This document shows positions 1 to 9,583 of a stretch of DNA of 39,647 nt, one piece after another (the first letter of the stretch is position 1; each line of letters begins with the position of its first letter). A program made the translations under genes and the position numbers. The notes under the pieces were generated by a model. It ran no database searches and was not told where the DNA came from. It saw only the letters and a list, made by a program, of their open reading frames with translations. The stretch spans positions 1 to 39,647 of IMG/VR virus record IMGVR_UViG_3300036804_000200. One strand, 5' to 3'. The DNA is from a virus.

Positions 1-127
1 TCAACCCAGCCGTTCAATTCATTTCCTGCGTGCGGTTGGGATCAATCGTCCATGGCGTGAGGTCGGGGCTGGCGGACGTCGCCAGCTCTTGCGTGCGCTC
101 GGGGTCGATCGACCACGGCGTGGTTCC
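1..127. repeat. Terminal direct repeat, copy 1 (circular assembly overlap)
   Basis: Bases 1-127 are identical to 39521-39647. The repeat lies inside the 3' end of the 1018-aa fibre gene, and the gene order continues smoothly across the join. The simplest reading is a circular molecule of 39,520 bp cut at an arbitrary point, with a 127-base overlap left by the assembler (127 is a common assembly k-mer length). A genuine short terminal redundancy is the less likely alternative. Confidence 0.93.
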
Positions 128-3070
128 CGGGCCCGCGATCAGCGACGAGTGCAGTGAAACGAGAATCAGCAGGGGCGGAAGCAACGAGTCGTCGGGGCCG
201 CCACAGACGGCCCGCGGGCCGCCTGGGACGCAGCCGCCGCACATGGCGATGTGTTTGGCGGTGACAGTCGGATAGACGGGCGGCGGCGGCGGACTCGGAA
301 TCCCGTTAGCGATATCCGCCCAGTTGCGCCATGCGAGCAACCGCGGCGAGACGTTGGTGGCGTCGAACGTGGTTCCGTGAACGCCCGCCGTCCCGTCAGT
401 GCCAGAGATGACATAGAACTGATTCACGCCCCGGCCATCTGAATTGTCGCCGGCGCCCCAGGTGTTCCACTGGCCTTGAATCAAGCCCCATTGTCGGCAG
501 GTCGTTGCAGTCAACGCGGAACGCGGGAAGATCGTCGCGTATTCCACCAGGCCCGTATAGCCGCCGGTCTGGCACGCCTCATAGAGCGCCGTCTGCGGAT
601 CTTTCCCGGATGGGTCGTAATCAAGGTCGTGGGTCGCAGCGTGCTGTAGGCATGAGCTCGGGAACGTGGCCGTGTTTGAGATCAGTGGCGAAACCGTCTG
701 GTACGATCCCTCGTAACCCCATAGTTCCGGCACAAAATTAGGCGCCTGTGGTGTTGTCGGGATATAGAGCTGCGGTGCATTGAAATCGCGCTGAAACCAC
801 CCGCCACCGCCGCCCAGGCCGATTCCGCCGTTGATCTGTTGGTCGTATTTGACATGCCATTTACGCATGTCATTACATTGACCCCTTGTCGCCGGGAAGG
901 AAGCCTGCGGGGTACCCAGAGCGAGCGAGTCTGTCGCCGTCGGATAAAGGCTCGCGAAAAACAACGCCACACTGGGCGCTGCCGCCTTGCTCGCCATATC
1001 GATATATGGTCCACCGCCCATAATATCGACCGGGCAGGCACCAGGGAATGCGGCATTGAGATTGTTGACAGACGACCAGATGCCGTTAAGCGGATTGGCT
1101 GTCGTGCCACTACCAAACTGGTCCATCAACAAGCACTTGATATTAGATGCACTGCGACCGGCTGCCGTCCAGACAGCCTTGTAGATCGCGACGGCCTGCC
1201 CCAGCCTGGCACACTGGGCTTCTTCGCGGCCCATGACCGTACTGTGAAAGGCGCCGAGTGCGCCCAGCGCGAATAGCCACTGATTCGATGTAAAGTTCCA
1301 AACCTCGTTGCTGAGTTCGACGCCGACGATCTGGTCAACAGGCGTGTTGGCAACGTCCTTATTCGCCCAATCGGTCACCGTGGCATCAGTTGCGGTCTGG
1401 GGAATATTCCTCCAAAGATTCGATCCGATCGTGGCGGCCATCCTGGCCGTGATCTCCAGCGGTAGCGCATGCTGATCGGGGCAGCCAACCGTGACCGCAG
1501 TCCCTGAGACCGTGTTGGTGCCTGAGACGCCGTTGATGTACTGCGGAGCGGGCATGAAGCTGGTGAAGACCGGAGAGCCGAGAAACACCAGAAATGCAAA
1601 CGTCGTCGGGCTGGTAACTACGATCAAGCATTGGAAATTATTCAGCGTATTGTTCAACGTTCCCGAGGGGCCATTCGTGAACGGAATACCCGAGAAACCA
1701 GAGCTACCGAACGTGATCCGAGTGCCAGAGTGCAAGCCTGCCGTCGAATTGCAAACCGCTTCGCCAATGGCCCAATTGTTCGGCATATTGCCGGAGAAAT
1801 TCATAAAGTAATTGTTGGGAGCGGCGAAGAAGTACGGCAGCGGGGAACCGCCAGGCGTCGCGGACGTATTGGTGTATGTGTTGTTATCGACGTAAACGTT
1901 AGGTGAGACGCCGATGTCGTAGTTTCGGATCGCAGAGATAGTGACCGTCGTCGGCCCCGCTGAACCTCCTTGCGATTCTGGGTTTTGCCAGTTGAAGTTC
2001 GTGAGGCTCGGCATGTCCGCCGGATTCACGACATTCGTCACGCCGCCGGTTCCGAGCGTGCAATCCATGAATCGCAACCACTTCGGAACCTGGTTGCTCG
2101 GCGTGGTGAAATTGCTGATAAACGTGGGGTTGGGAACGGTCTCGTCGGTGTTCTGGGCGACGGTGTCAGGCGGCGTCAGGAATTCGCTCGCCAGCGTGTA
2201 TGGCCCTGGGTAACTGGCGCCGTGTGTCGCGACATTGACCGTGAGCGTGATCGCCTGGCTGGTGGCTTGGTTGGAATACGCGATCGTCGCCCAAACGGTC
2301 TTACCGACTTGCACGCCGCCGACGAGCATTCCTGGCGTCGACCCGCTTGCCGTGATCGAGCCGGCGGAATTGACCGTAATCGAAGCCGTCATCGGCGTCG
2401 ACGGCGCCGTGTCGTTGTAAGTAAATGTGTAGGTGCCAAGCACGGTCGGATTGCCGCGCTGGTCGATGTAAGTGTCGCTGGCCGGGCCAACGGTGAATGA
2501 ACAGGTCATCGCCGCCGAGAGCGTCAGCGGGTGACCATTGGAATCGCGAGAAGCAACGTTGAAACAAAACGCGCGATGGAACAGATTGGCGTTTATCCAG
2601 CCGGTTCCCGCCGAGTCCGCCGACGTGGGCCATGCGACGTTGCCGCCAAGCTGCAAAGTCGGCGTCATGGTGCCGAAGCCCGGCACCTGGATTGTCTTGT
2701 TATTGCCGACCCCCACGCCGCTGAAATAGCAGGTCACTTGCTCGTCTTGGCCGAAATAGTTCGTGACCGCCTGCGCCGTCACCCCAGGCACCGAACCTGC
2801 CGCGCAGACAATCGCACCGCTCGTCGTGGTGAGGGCGACAACCGAGCTGCCATCGAGCGGCGTCTCTGGCTGCAAGAAAAAGAATGGCCAGGTGTGCGTG
2901 ACATCGGTGTAGAACGGCCCTTGGAACGGCACGCTGACACCGCCCACGAGCAGCGTGATGTCCGCCGCGGTGACGGATGTGACGATGCTGCAAACTGGCG
3001 GAGAGCCATTGAGCACCATCACGCCGATTAACCCGTGCTTAGTAACTACGGGGTCTAGAGAGAGAGCCAC
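14..3070 (-). CDS. Tail fibre/spike protein with glycoside-hydrolase-like domain (1018 aa)
   Basis: This is probably a receptor-binding or capsule-degrading tail protein. The N-terminal ~300 residues are beta-rich, Ig-like segments. Residues ~325-920 resemble a clan GH-A-like hydrolase seen in bacterial surface proteins: WLRFMDC at 331-337, then VELSNEVWN around Glu589 (candidate acid/base), then ELWGYEGSY with Glu787 (candidate nucleophile). A PPPPPP linker at ~927 leads to a Cys/Gly-rich tail and two copies of a TPW-IDP-RTQE motif at 984-995 and 1005-1016. GTG start at 3070 directly abuts the stop of the upstream fibre gene. It overlaps the next gene by TTGA across the contig junction. The hydrolase activity is inferred from motif order; no substrate can be assigned. 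Confidence 0.78.
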   Translation of the reverse strand: MALSLDPVVTKHGLIGVMVLNGSPPVCSIVTSVTAADITLLVGGVSVPFQGPFYTDVTHTWPFFFLQPETPLDGSSVVALTTTSGAIVCAAGSVPGVTAQAVTNYFGQDEQVTCYFSGVGVGNNKTIQVPGFGTMTPTLQLGGNVAWPTSADSAGTGWINANLFHRAFCFNVASRDSNGHPLTLSAAMTCSFTVGPASDTYIDQRGNPTVLGTYTFTYNDTAPSTPMTASITVNSAGSITASGSTPGMLVGGVQVGKTVWATIAYSNQATSQAITLTVNVATHGASYPGPYTLASEFLTPPDTVAQNTDETVPNPTFISNFTTPSNQVPKWLRFMDCTLGTGGVTNVVNPADMPSLTNFNWQNPESQGGSAGPTTVTISAIRNYDIGVSPNVYVDNNTYTNTSATPGGSPLPYFFAAPNNYFMNFSGNMPNNWAIGEAVCNSTAGLHSGTRITFGSSGFSGIPFTNGPSGTLNNTLNNFQCLIVVTSPTTFAFLVFLGSPVFTSFMPAPQYINGVSGTNTVSGTAVTVGCPDQHALPLEITARMAATIGSNLWRNIPQTATDATVTDWANKDVANTPVDQIVGVELSNEVWNFTSNQWLFALGALGAFHSTVMGREEAQCARLGQAVAIYKAVWTAAGRSASNIKCLLMDQFGSGTTANPLNGIWSSVNNLNAAFPGACPVDIMGGGPYIDMASKAAAPSVALFFASLYPTATDSLALGTPQASFPATRGQCNDMRKWHVKYDQQINGGIGLGGGGGWFQRDFNAPQLYIPTTPQAPNFVPELWGYEGSYQTVSPLISNTATFPSSCLQHAATHDLDYDPSGKDPQTALYEACQTGGYTGLVEYATIFPRSALTATTCRQWGLIQGQWNTWGAGDNSDGRGVNQFYVISGTDGTAGVHGTTFDATNVSPRLLAWRNWADIANGIPSPPPPPVYPTVTAKHIAMCGGCVPGGPRAVCGGPDDSLLPPLLILVSLHSSLIAGPGTTPWSIDPERTQELATSASPDLTPWTIDPNRTQEMN

Positions 3071-5011
3071 CTAGAATCCCTCAGTCACCTTGATTGAGCC
3101 ACACTTGAGAGAATTGACGGCGTTAGCGGACATGTTAGCCTGGAAGTCAAGTAGATATGCTTGCGTGAGATCGAGAGAGATTTGCGTCTGAGCGGCCTGG
3201 GTGCCAGCCGTAGAACCGTTCGTGATCATCGCGACATTTGAGAAGAGCGACGATGCCGTTGAGACGGTCGAGGAAAACATCGTCCCGCTGATGTCCAGCT
3301 TCCCGCTCGACCCTCCGACCTTGCATGTGATGTCCGCATATCCGTTGTAGGCACCGTTGACGACGTTAGTCGCAAAACTGAGCGCTATCGTGGTTGCGAT
3401 GACGTTGCTTCCAAGCTTCCATGAAAATATGACCGTTCCCGGGCTGCTCGCTGCCGACGTGCCATAACCCGAGAAAATAAATCGCAGGGACTTCCCAGCC
3501 ACAAAAAAGCCGGCCGGAAGGGACATTGAACCAACGGCGCCAGTTGTCGTTACGAGCGACTGAGCACCGGATGCCGTGAGCGTGGTTAGCGCGGTCTGGC
3601 TGTAAATGCCGCGGGGAACATATCCGACCATTCCCCCCAAGTAGGGGGCCAGAGCGATCTGGGTAGAGTCAGGCCATAAGTCACCCGCGGTGGGAGTGCC
3701 GGGCGCGGCTTGGAGAGCGAGGTTGAGATTGCTCGACGCGCCGATGGTGACGTTCGACGCCGCGCTGATGGCCGTCCCGTTGCCCACCAAAATGCCCGTC
3801 GCCGTCGTCGTGAGCGTGATCGCCGGAGTCGTGGTCGCTGTGGCGACGGTTCCGGCGAAACCGTTGGCGGTCACAACCGACACCGACGTGACGGTACCGC
3901 TGCCGCCGCCAGGAACCGCCCAGGTCGCATCCTCGCGGAGAAAATGGGTCATGCCCGCAGTCGCTCCCGGATCCGGCGCAATGCCAGCCGCGTGCGAAGC
4001 TCCCGAAGCGACCATCACAGGGAGCTGCCCGACGGCCGCGGATCCGGACAGATCACTGAACCCCGGTTGCGTCGAGCTCGGCACGCCGCTCGTCGAGATC
4101 GCATTGATCCACTGGCTGGTGACGGCAGCGTAGGACTCGATGCCGCCGAGCGTCGTCGCCGATGGGTTGGGCAACTGGGAGGCGGCCACGCTGCCGCTGA
4201 TATCGGTGAACGCTGGCTGCGTCGAGGTGGGCACACCGGTTGCCGGGATGGCGTTGATCCATTGATGGCTGGTCGAGTTCCTTGCTTCCACGCCGCCCAG
4301 CGTCGATGCCGTGGGCGTCGGGAGCCGCGCGGCCGGCAGCGTGCCCGATGAGATGTTGGCCGCATTGGTGGTGTCCGTCGTGGCCGATGGCGCGAAGGCA
4401 ACCCCGTTCGTTTTGGTGACCGTGAGCGCCCCGGATCCGGCGAGCGTTCCATCGCCAGAGACCACTGCGAATGCCGGATCCGCGCTGACGCCCTGGTCCA
4501 CGAGCACGCGGCCCGCGGTGCCGATCGTCGCGAGCCCGACACTGCTGGTACCCTCACCCAGCAACACGGCATGGGCAGTCAGCGTCGTCAGTCCCGTGCC
4601 GCCCTCGGCCACGTTAGCGATCCCGCCGGCCAGCGTGCCTCCGCTGACACTCACCAGGCCAGTGAGGCCCAGAAGGGTCGTGAGGATCCCATACGCGTCG
4701 TTGAAGTCGGCCGCGTAGATGCGCGTCTCGACGGTGTCGCCGGCCAGGAAGTTCTGGTCAGTCCCGTCGAGGACTGTGACTCCGGTGAGCTGGTCACCGC
4801 TCCGGCCGGTGTACGTGTAGTGCGTTGCCTGGGAGAACGTCGTGGCGCTCATCAGGGTGACGCGGATCGGCGAGCTCGGCGACGGCGAGCCGAAGATCGT
4901 CCCCGTGCCCGTCGCCAGGTTGATGACGCCGCTTCCGGCGGTATACCCGCCCGTCGCGAGCGTAGAGCTGCCGTTGGGCCAGTCGAGATGCTGGACGAAA
5001 ACCTGAGACAT
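3071..5011 (-). CDS. Tail fibre protein with internal repeats (646 aa)
   Basis: Long beta-rich, Ser/Thr/Gly-rich protein typical of phage side or tip fibres. It lies between the hub-like protein and the hydrolase fibre. Start ATG at 5011 is chosen because a GAGG Shine-Dalgarno lies 5 bp upstream and the hub gene stops just before; the reading frame is open further upstream, but that stretch is the shadow of the hub gene. Residues 231-330 hold two ~50-aa repeats (pattern LP-P-A-TLGG...QWINAI...GVP-STQP). The last ~140 residues (nucleotides 3071-3493) match the C-terminal part of the 202-aa virion protein at 13393-14001, for example SGYGTSAASSPG against GGYATTPGSAAG. The fibre role is inferred from composition, repeats and position. 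Confidence 0.82.
   Translation of the reverse strand: MSQVFVQHLDWPNGSSTLATGGYTAGSGVINLATGTGTIFGSPSPSSPIRVTLMSATTFSQATHYTYTGRSGDQLTGVTVLDGTDQNFLAGDTVETRIYAADFNDAYGILTTLLGLTGLVSVSGGTLAGGIANVAEGGTGLTTLTAHAVLLGEGTSSVGLATIGTAGRVLVDQGVSADPAFAVVSGDGTLAGSGALTVTKTNGVAFAPSATTDTTNAANISSGTLPAARLPTPTASTLGGVEARNSTSHQWINAIPATGVPTSTQPAFTDISGSVAASQLPNPSATTLGGIESYAAVTSQWINAISTSGVPSSTQPGFSDLSGSAAVGQLPVMVASGASHAAGIAPDPGATAGMTHFLREDATWAVPGGGSGTVTSVSVVTANGFAGTVATATTTPAITLTTTATGILVGNGTAISAASNVTIGASSNLNLALQAAPGTPTAGDLWPDSTQIALAPYLGGMVGYVPRGIYSQTALTTLTASGAQSLVTTTGAVGSMSLPAGFFVAGKSLRFIFSGYGTSAASSPGTVIFSWKLGSNVIATTIALSFATNVVNGAYNGYADITCKVGGSSGKLDISGTMFSSTVSTASSLFSNVAMITNGSTAGTQAAQTQISLDLTQAYLLDFQANMSANAVNSLKCGSIKVTEGF
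4022..4321 (-). repeat. Two tandem 50-residue tail-fibre repeats
   Basis: Within the 646-aa fibre, two consecutive 50-residue units align: TLGGVEARNSTSHQWINAIP and TLGGIESYAAVTSQWINAIS, each followed by GVP-STQP-F-D-SGS. Such repeats form the shaft of many phage fibres and vary in number between relatives. Confidence 0.8.
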
Positions 5012-5018
5012 GAAAACC

Positions 5019-7220
5019 TCACTGCCAGAACGATTGGCCGGGCGCCATTGCTGTGCCTTGATCGCCGCCCAGTGCCGGGCCCTGGTCACCGCCGAGCGCT
5101 GGGCCCGCGGTACCAGGGAGTGATGGGTTGAACGAAGAGCCGTCGCCCGTCGGGCCCTGGTTGGCACTCAACGCGGTCGACCAGTTGGAGGCGTCGCCGG
5201 TCGGACCCTGGGCGATGTTTGGCGCCCCGCCGCCGAAGATCGAGCTGCCGCCGAGCTGGGCCCCGGTGACGTTGGGCCGGAGGAATTGGTCCGCGTTGAA
5301 CCGGCCGCGACGATTCGAGAGATGCAGGCCCATGGCGTAACTGGTGCCTTGCGGGCCCGACTGGAAGGCGATCTCGACACTGACGATTGGGAGCGAGAGT
5401 GATTCCCAGCCTGTGGTGTAGCCATTCCCCGCGATCGAGATGGCCTGGCCTGTCGAGCCGACGGTGAGGTAGGTCGTCAGCAGGCCGTAGTAAGGAACCG
5501 TCCCCTCGACAACGACGTTCTCCAGCGACTGCAAGACCTCATTGGCGTAGGTCTGCATGTTGGAGAAGTTGGAGGCGTCTCTCCAGTCGCGAACGGTGAT
5601 GACTTTGGTGCGCTGGACGCCCTCGACGGTGTAGAGCGTTCCGCCGTAGCCAGGGACGCCCGCGACCTGTGGAACGATGACGTTCAGTGATCCGCTCGCG
5701 ACGGGGATGAACGCCATCACGTTGTTCGGCGCCGTTGTTTGCGAGCCAAACACCAGAGCCGTCGGCCGGTCGAAGTAAATCAGGCCGTTGACGGGGTCGA
5801 GAGTGATGCCCTGCGAGGCCGTGTTGTAGGGGGCAGAACCGCCGTTCGACCACTGCACCAGGCCGATAGGCGTCGTGGTGAGCGAGCCCTGGTTGCCGGC
5901 CGAGGTGAGGATCGGCACGGCATAGGGGAAAAAGTTCAGCATCGCGCTGGCGATGGCGGCATTGGTGACTTTGTACTTCCGCCAGACGACCGACGAGTTG
6001 AGGCTCAATCCCCAGATCTGGTAGCTGTTGTAAGTCACCGCGGGGAGAGCTCGATCGAGTGTCAGGATCGAGGTACCGCCGGCCGTCATGGCGGTATTGG
6101 CGACGATGCGGGCCCAATAGAGTTGGCCGATGCCGGGGATGATGTCGGCATAGACACCGACCTGGCCCTGTGCCTGGTTTGCTCCCTGGGCCCAGAAGTT
6201 GGCCGGCCAGGTCACCGTGTTGTTCGAGCTCGTCACGAGGATGTGTGTCGTGTCGGTGACGGTGCACGTGCCTTGATCGTTGCTATTGCCGGTGCCGATG
6301 CCGGGCTGGTTAAAGTCGGCGGGGGTCCAGTTCAGCTTCGCTTGCGCGTTCGTGAAGCTTCCCCACGCGAAGTCTTCCTGGAGGCCTCCGTCTGACGAGC
6401 TGGACCCGGGCCAGGGTTGCGTCTGCAACATCACTGGTACCGCGATCGTGTTGCCGCGGACTTCGACCTGTGAGTAGCAGTCGTTGTAATCGCGGGTGAG
6501 TGTCGGCATCCCCAGGCGGGGATCACTGCCCAGCGTCAACGTGTTATTGGCCGCCAGCCGCATATCGAGGAAGCGGATGGTGCCGTCGGGCTGGACGTGC
6601 ATCCAATGGTTGGGATGGCAGGTCTGGACGAAGTTCTCCAGGGATTGCAAGAGACGCTCGCCGGAGATGCTGGCCCGCCAGGGCGGAATCACGGTGAGCG
6701 CGGCCAGGTCGCTCAGAGTGAGCGCGGGCAGCACGGGCGGACCGAAGGAGACGTAGGCGCCGACGCCCTCGGCCGAGAGGTTGGCGGCGTTGGTGGTCAT
6801 CGTCAGCACGGCCTGGACGATCTGGCCGACGGTGAGGCCCGCGCGGCTGCCGATGAAGTTGGGATCATCGCCGGGCAAGTTGTAAACCGACGTGTCGGTG
6901 AGGGTCACCGCGTCCGTGTTGGGCACATAGTCGGCGTCATTCCTGAGACCATAGGCGCGGTACTCGCGGACCCATCCGAAGCCGTCCATGAACCGATCGA
7001 CGTAGCCGGCGAACGTGCCCGCGAAGACGAGTGTGCCCGACATCGTGAGGGCGCACGACTTGCCGCTCCATGGATCGGGGAGCGCGGTCAGGGCGCCCAG
7101 GATGCGTGAGAGCTCAAGCGATGGGATGCCGCCCTTGATGATGGGCGTACAGCGATCGAGCGTGGCGTTGAAGCTCGCGAGGTTGATCGCCGATCCGTTG
7201 ATTGTGAGGACGTCGGACAC
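5019..7220 (-). CDS. Baseplate hub / tail-tip protein (733 aa)
   Basis: Large protein directly downstream of the tape measure, the usual place for the siphovirus tail hub (Dit/Tal-like). The N-terminal half contains SLENFVQTCHPNHWMHVQPD and DGTIRFLDMRL, which look like hub ring domains. The middle is beta-rich. The C-terminal ~70 residues are Gly/Pro/Gln-rich with short repeats (QGPTGD twice, GPALGGDQ twice), suggesting a flexible or collagen-like attachment. GTG start at 7220, 3 bp after the tape-measure stop; no clear Shine-Dalgarno, so translational coupling is likely. Assignment rests mainly on order and size. Confidence 0.65.
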   Translation of the reverse strand: MSDVLTINGSAINLASFNATLDRCTPIIKGGIPSLELSRILGALTALPDPWSGKSCALTMSGTLVFAGTFAGYVDRFMDGFGWVREYRAYGLRNDADYVPNTDAVTLTDTSVYNLPGDDPNFIGSRAGLTVGQIVQAVLTMTTNAANLSAEGVGAYVSFGPPVLPALTLSDLAALTVIPPWRASISGERLLQSLENFVQTCHPNHWMHVQPDGTIRFLDMRLAANNTLTLGSDPRLGMPTLTRDYNDCYSQVEVRGNTIAVPVMLQTQPWPGSSSSDGGLQEDFAWGSFTNAQAKLNWTPADFNQPGIGTGNSNDQGTCTVTDTTHILVTSSNNTVTWPANFWAQGANQAQGQVGVYADIIPGIGQLYWARIVANTAMTAGGTSILTLDRALPAVTYNSYQIWGLSLNSSVVWRKYKVTNAAIASAMLNFFPYAVPILTSAGNQGSLTTTPIGLVQWSNGGSAPYNTASQGITLDPVNGLIYFDRPTALVFGSQTTAPNNVMAFIPVASGSLNVIVPQVAGVPGYGGTLYTVEGVQRTKVITVRDWRDASNFSNMQTYANEVLQSLENVVVEGTVPYYGLLTTYLTVGSTGQAISIAGNGYTTGWESLSLPIVSVEIAFQSGPQGTSYAMGLHLSNRRGRFNADQFLRPNVTGAQLGGSSIFGGGAPNIAQGPTGDASNWSTALSANQGPTGDGSSFNPSLPGTAGPALGGDQGPALGGDQGTAMAPGQSFWQ

Positions 7221-7223
7221 GTG

Positions 7224-8873
7224 CTAGTTGGGGAAGCCCATCGATGAGGCGGTGCGGTTTTTTTCGACCTGCTGGCCGATTTGATGCTGCATTGGTTTGA
7301 GACTGTTGATCATCTGCCCCTGCTGGTGAGCCATTTGTCCCTGTTGTTGGAGCATCATCGAGAGCATTTGATACAGGGCTTCATCGCCCTTCCGATTGCC
7401 CTTGACCCCCATCATTTGCTTCTGGCGGACAATGTCCTGGGTGAGCATGTCCTGGACGCCACCGGCCTTCATCGCCGCTTCGTCCCGAGGCATTCCCGAC
7501 GCCATGAGCTGCCGTTGAGCTGAGCGCGTCAGCTTATCGCGGATACGCTGCTGTCCTTGAGGGCCGGCCGTCAACATTTCTTGTTCGGCCTTCGCCATCC
7601 ATGTATCGCCCAGGCGCTTCTCCGTGTCCGCTCGCTCCTTTGCAGCCTCATTTGCGTCGTCTTGTCGCTGCTTTTGGAGTTTCGCGGCATTGTCATCCCG
7701 TACCTTGTTGATGCCTTCCTGTTCTTTGTGGACGTCATCTCTCCATTGCTTCATTTCGGCCTGATCTGTTCTGAGACGATCGCGGTTCGCGCTGCGCCGT
7801 TGGACGGCAGCCGAGCGCTCGTCAAGCTGATCCTGGAATTCCTTATCTTCTCGGTCTTGCTGCTCAAGCGCGTCCGGCGTGACGCCCTGAAGCTGACTCG
7901 CGATAGACCGATCAAAACCGCGATCGCTGTCGGCCAGTGTTTGGGTCACACGCCTGAGCGCCCCCATGCCCGCGGGCCCGGCGACCTGGGCTTGAGTAAC
8001 CGCTTTCTCGCCGATCCGCTGCCGGATGGCCCGATCCATCTCGAATCGTCTTTGCCGCGCCGCGTCTCGTTTCGCTCGAAGCTCTGCTCTGACGCGCGGC
8101 ATCTCGTTGACGTTGACGCGCTGAGCGTGCAGCTCGATCAACTCATCCGTCATATCTGCCTTGTTCAGCTCACCGAGCTCGGCAGTCTCGCCCTGACTGC
8201 GCTCGGCTTCAATCTCCTTCCCAGTAGCCGTGGCCGCCACTGCCGCTGCCGCCCGTTCGGCTGCTGGCCGTTCCGCCAGGATCGCCTTGACGTTTTCCGC
8301 CGATTCGCTTTGTTTCTCTGTCGGCGTCTGTGTGAACTTGATGAATTCCTCGTGCGCCTTCTTGACTTGCTCCTGGAACTCCTTGAGCTTCTCCTTGGCC
8401 TTGTCGATGGCCTCCTGGGTCTCACCGCCGAAGGCCTTCTGAATCGCGGGAAGAAGTATACCGAGCCCGACCGCAAGCACTGAGATGATCCCGGTCATTC
8501 CGGCGCCGGCACCCAAGCTCATCAGGATCTGCGGGATATTGTTCTGGACGGCCGCCAGTGCGCCGACCAATCCCCGCGTCCCGAGCTGGGAGGTGAAGTC
8601 CTGAACCGCGTATGAAAGGCCCAGCAGGCCCTGGCCGGAATTGCCTCCGCCGGATCCCTTCAGCCGTCCAAGCAAATCCGTGGTCTGGCGGATGTTGCCA
8701 TCGAGCTTGGTGAACGCCTGGGCGAAGTCCTGGCTGCTGATCTGCCCTTGCTCGAGCTGCACGGCCAGGGCCTGGAGTTCTTGCTTCATCACGGCCAGAT
8801 CGGCGTTCATCGCCTTGGCGATCGCCGAGCTCTGGCCCATGTCCAGGAGTAGCTTTATGGATTCGTCAGGCAC
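7224..8873 (-). CDS. Tail tape measure protein (549 aa)
   Basis: Highly helical protein with long Lys/Glu/Arg/Gln coiled-coil stretches (~180-450) and one hydrophobic, Gly/Ala-rich segment near residues 105-145 (AGAGMTGIISVLAVGLGILL), the typical architecture of a tape measure. The C-terminus is Met/Gln-rich. It sits between the tail-completion genes and the hub. Using the usual ~0.15 nm per residue, 549 residues imply a tail of about 80 nm, consistent with a siphovirus. GTG start at 8873 overlaps the preceding stop by 8 bp. Confidence 0.88.
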   Translation of the reverse strand: MPDESIKLLLDMGQSSAIAKAMNADLAVMKQELQALAVQLEQGQISSQDFAQAFTKLDGNIRQTTDLLGRLKGSGGGNSGQGLLGLSYAVQDFTSQLGTRGLVGALAAVQNNIPQILMSLGAGAGMTGIISVLAVGLGILLPAIQKAFGGETQEAIDKAKEKLKEFQEQVKKAHEEFIKFTQTPTEKQSESAENVKAILAERPAAERAAAAVAATATGKEIEAERSQGETAELGELNKADMTDELIELHAQRVNVNEMPRVRAELRAKRDAARQRRFEMDRAIRQRIGEKAVTQAQVAGPAGMGALRRVTQTLADSDRGFDRSIASQLQGVTPDALEQQDREDKEFQDQLDERSAAVQRRSANRDRLRTDQAEMKQWRDDVHKEQEGINKVRDDNAAKLQKQRQDDANEAAKERADTEKRLGDTWMAKAEQEMLTAGPQGQQRIRDKLTRSAQRQLMASGMPRDEAAMKAGGVQDMLTQDIVRQKQMMGVKGNRKGDEALYQMLSMMLQQQGQMAHQQGQMINSLKPMQHQIGQQVEKNRTASSMGFPN

Positions 8874-9471
8874 GGTCGGAGCTCCGGATCACGTCGATCA
8901 TCCAGGCCCGCATCGATTTCCTGGCCTTCTCGACGCCATCGGGCCGCAACCCTCGCAAGTCACGCTGTGGAAGCTTCGTGGTGCCTGTGAAATGCCAGTG
9001 GAGGAACGGAACGCCCTTCTCGCTCACAACGTCGTTCCAGTAGCCGACGCACTCCCAGATGCCGTTGCTGAGCTTGCCGAAACGTGTGAGAAGGTTGGTG
9101 ATGACGCGGCTGAATTGCTTCCTGGGCGCCAGCGCTGGGCCGTCGAGCAGCTTATAGGCAGATGACTTGAGATTGTTGTGGAGGCCCGTCTCGATCGACC
9201 CGAAAGCGGCATAGCGGCCGCGCTTCGCCCTAGGAGCTTGTCCGAGGCGTTGGGCTACTGTGAGCTTCACCCCCGGTTTGCCGACCGGCCGGTAGCTCAC
9301 CGGCCGCATGAGAGCTCCCGTGTGATCGGTGCCGGCCAGGACGCCCTTGCGGTTGTCCTCATCGATGATCCTGCCCCACGTGATCATCAGAGGAATCGGA
9401 TTGGGATTCGCGATGCGGTCGAATCGCGTCCGCACCCGGTCGAGGCCAGAGGTGTCGACGGTTGATGCCAT
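8866..9471 (-). CDS. Phage virion morphogenesis / tail completion protein (201 aa)
   Basis: Resembles the phage virion-morphogenesis (Mu gpG / tail S) family. The C-terminal half has the family pattern of a WHFTGT loop followed by KLPQRDLRGL, then a basic helix. The N-terminal half contains KGVLAGTDHTGALMRPVSYR, a segment often seen in these proteins. It would help finish or join the tail. ATG start at 9471. Upstream lies a ~110-bp gap after the stop at 9584, with a GC-rich palindrome but no gene that I can see. Confidence 0.7.
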   Translation of the reverse strand: MASTVDTSGLDRVRTRFDRIANPNPIPLMITWGRIIDEDNRKGVLAGTDHTGALMRPVSYRPVGKPGVKLTVAQRLGQAPRAKRGRYAAFGSIETGLHNNLKSSAYKLLDGPALAPRKQFSRVITNLLTRFGKLSNGIWECVGYWNDVVSEKGVPFLHWHFTGTTKLPQRDLRGLRPDGVEKARKSMRAWMIDVIRSSDRA

Positions 9472-9583
9472 CGGCTTAATTCATCACCCTGAGACGCCGA
9501 AAACCCGGGAGGCCGGCGGCGATCGCCGGCAGCTCGGGGCCGGCCAGGGCATTTTGGGAGAGAAGATGGGTTTACTTAGAACG

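Noticed and set aside
7557-8483. 308-aa plus-strand ORF, Leu-rich
   Set aside because: Exact antisense of the tape-measure coiled coil; Leu-rich because Glu/Lys/Gln codons are read in reverse.
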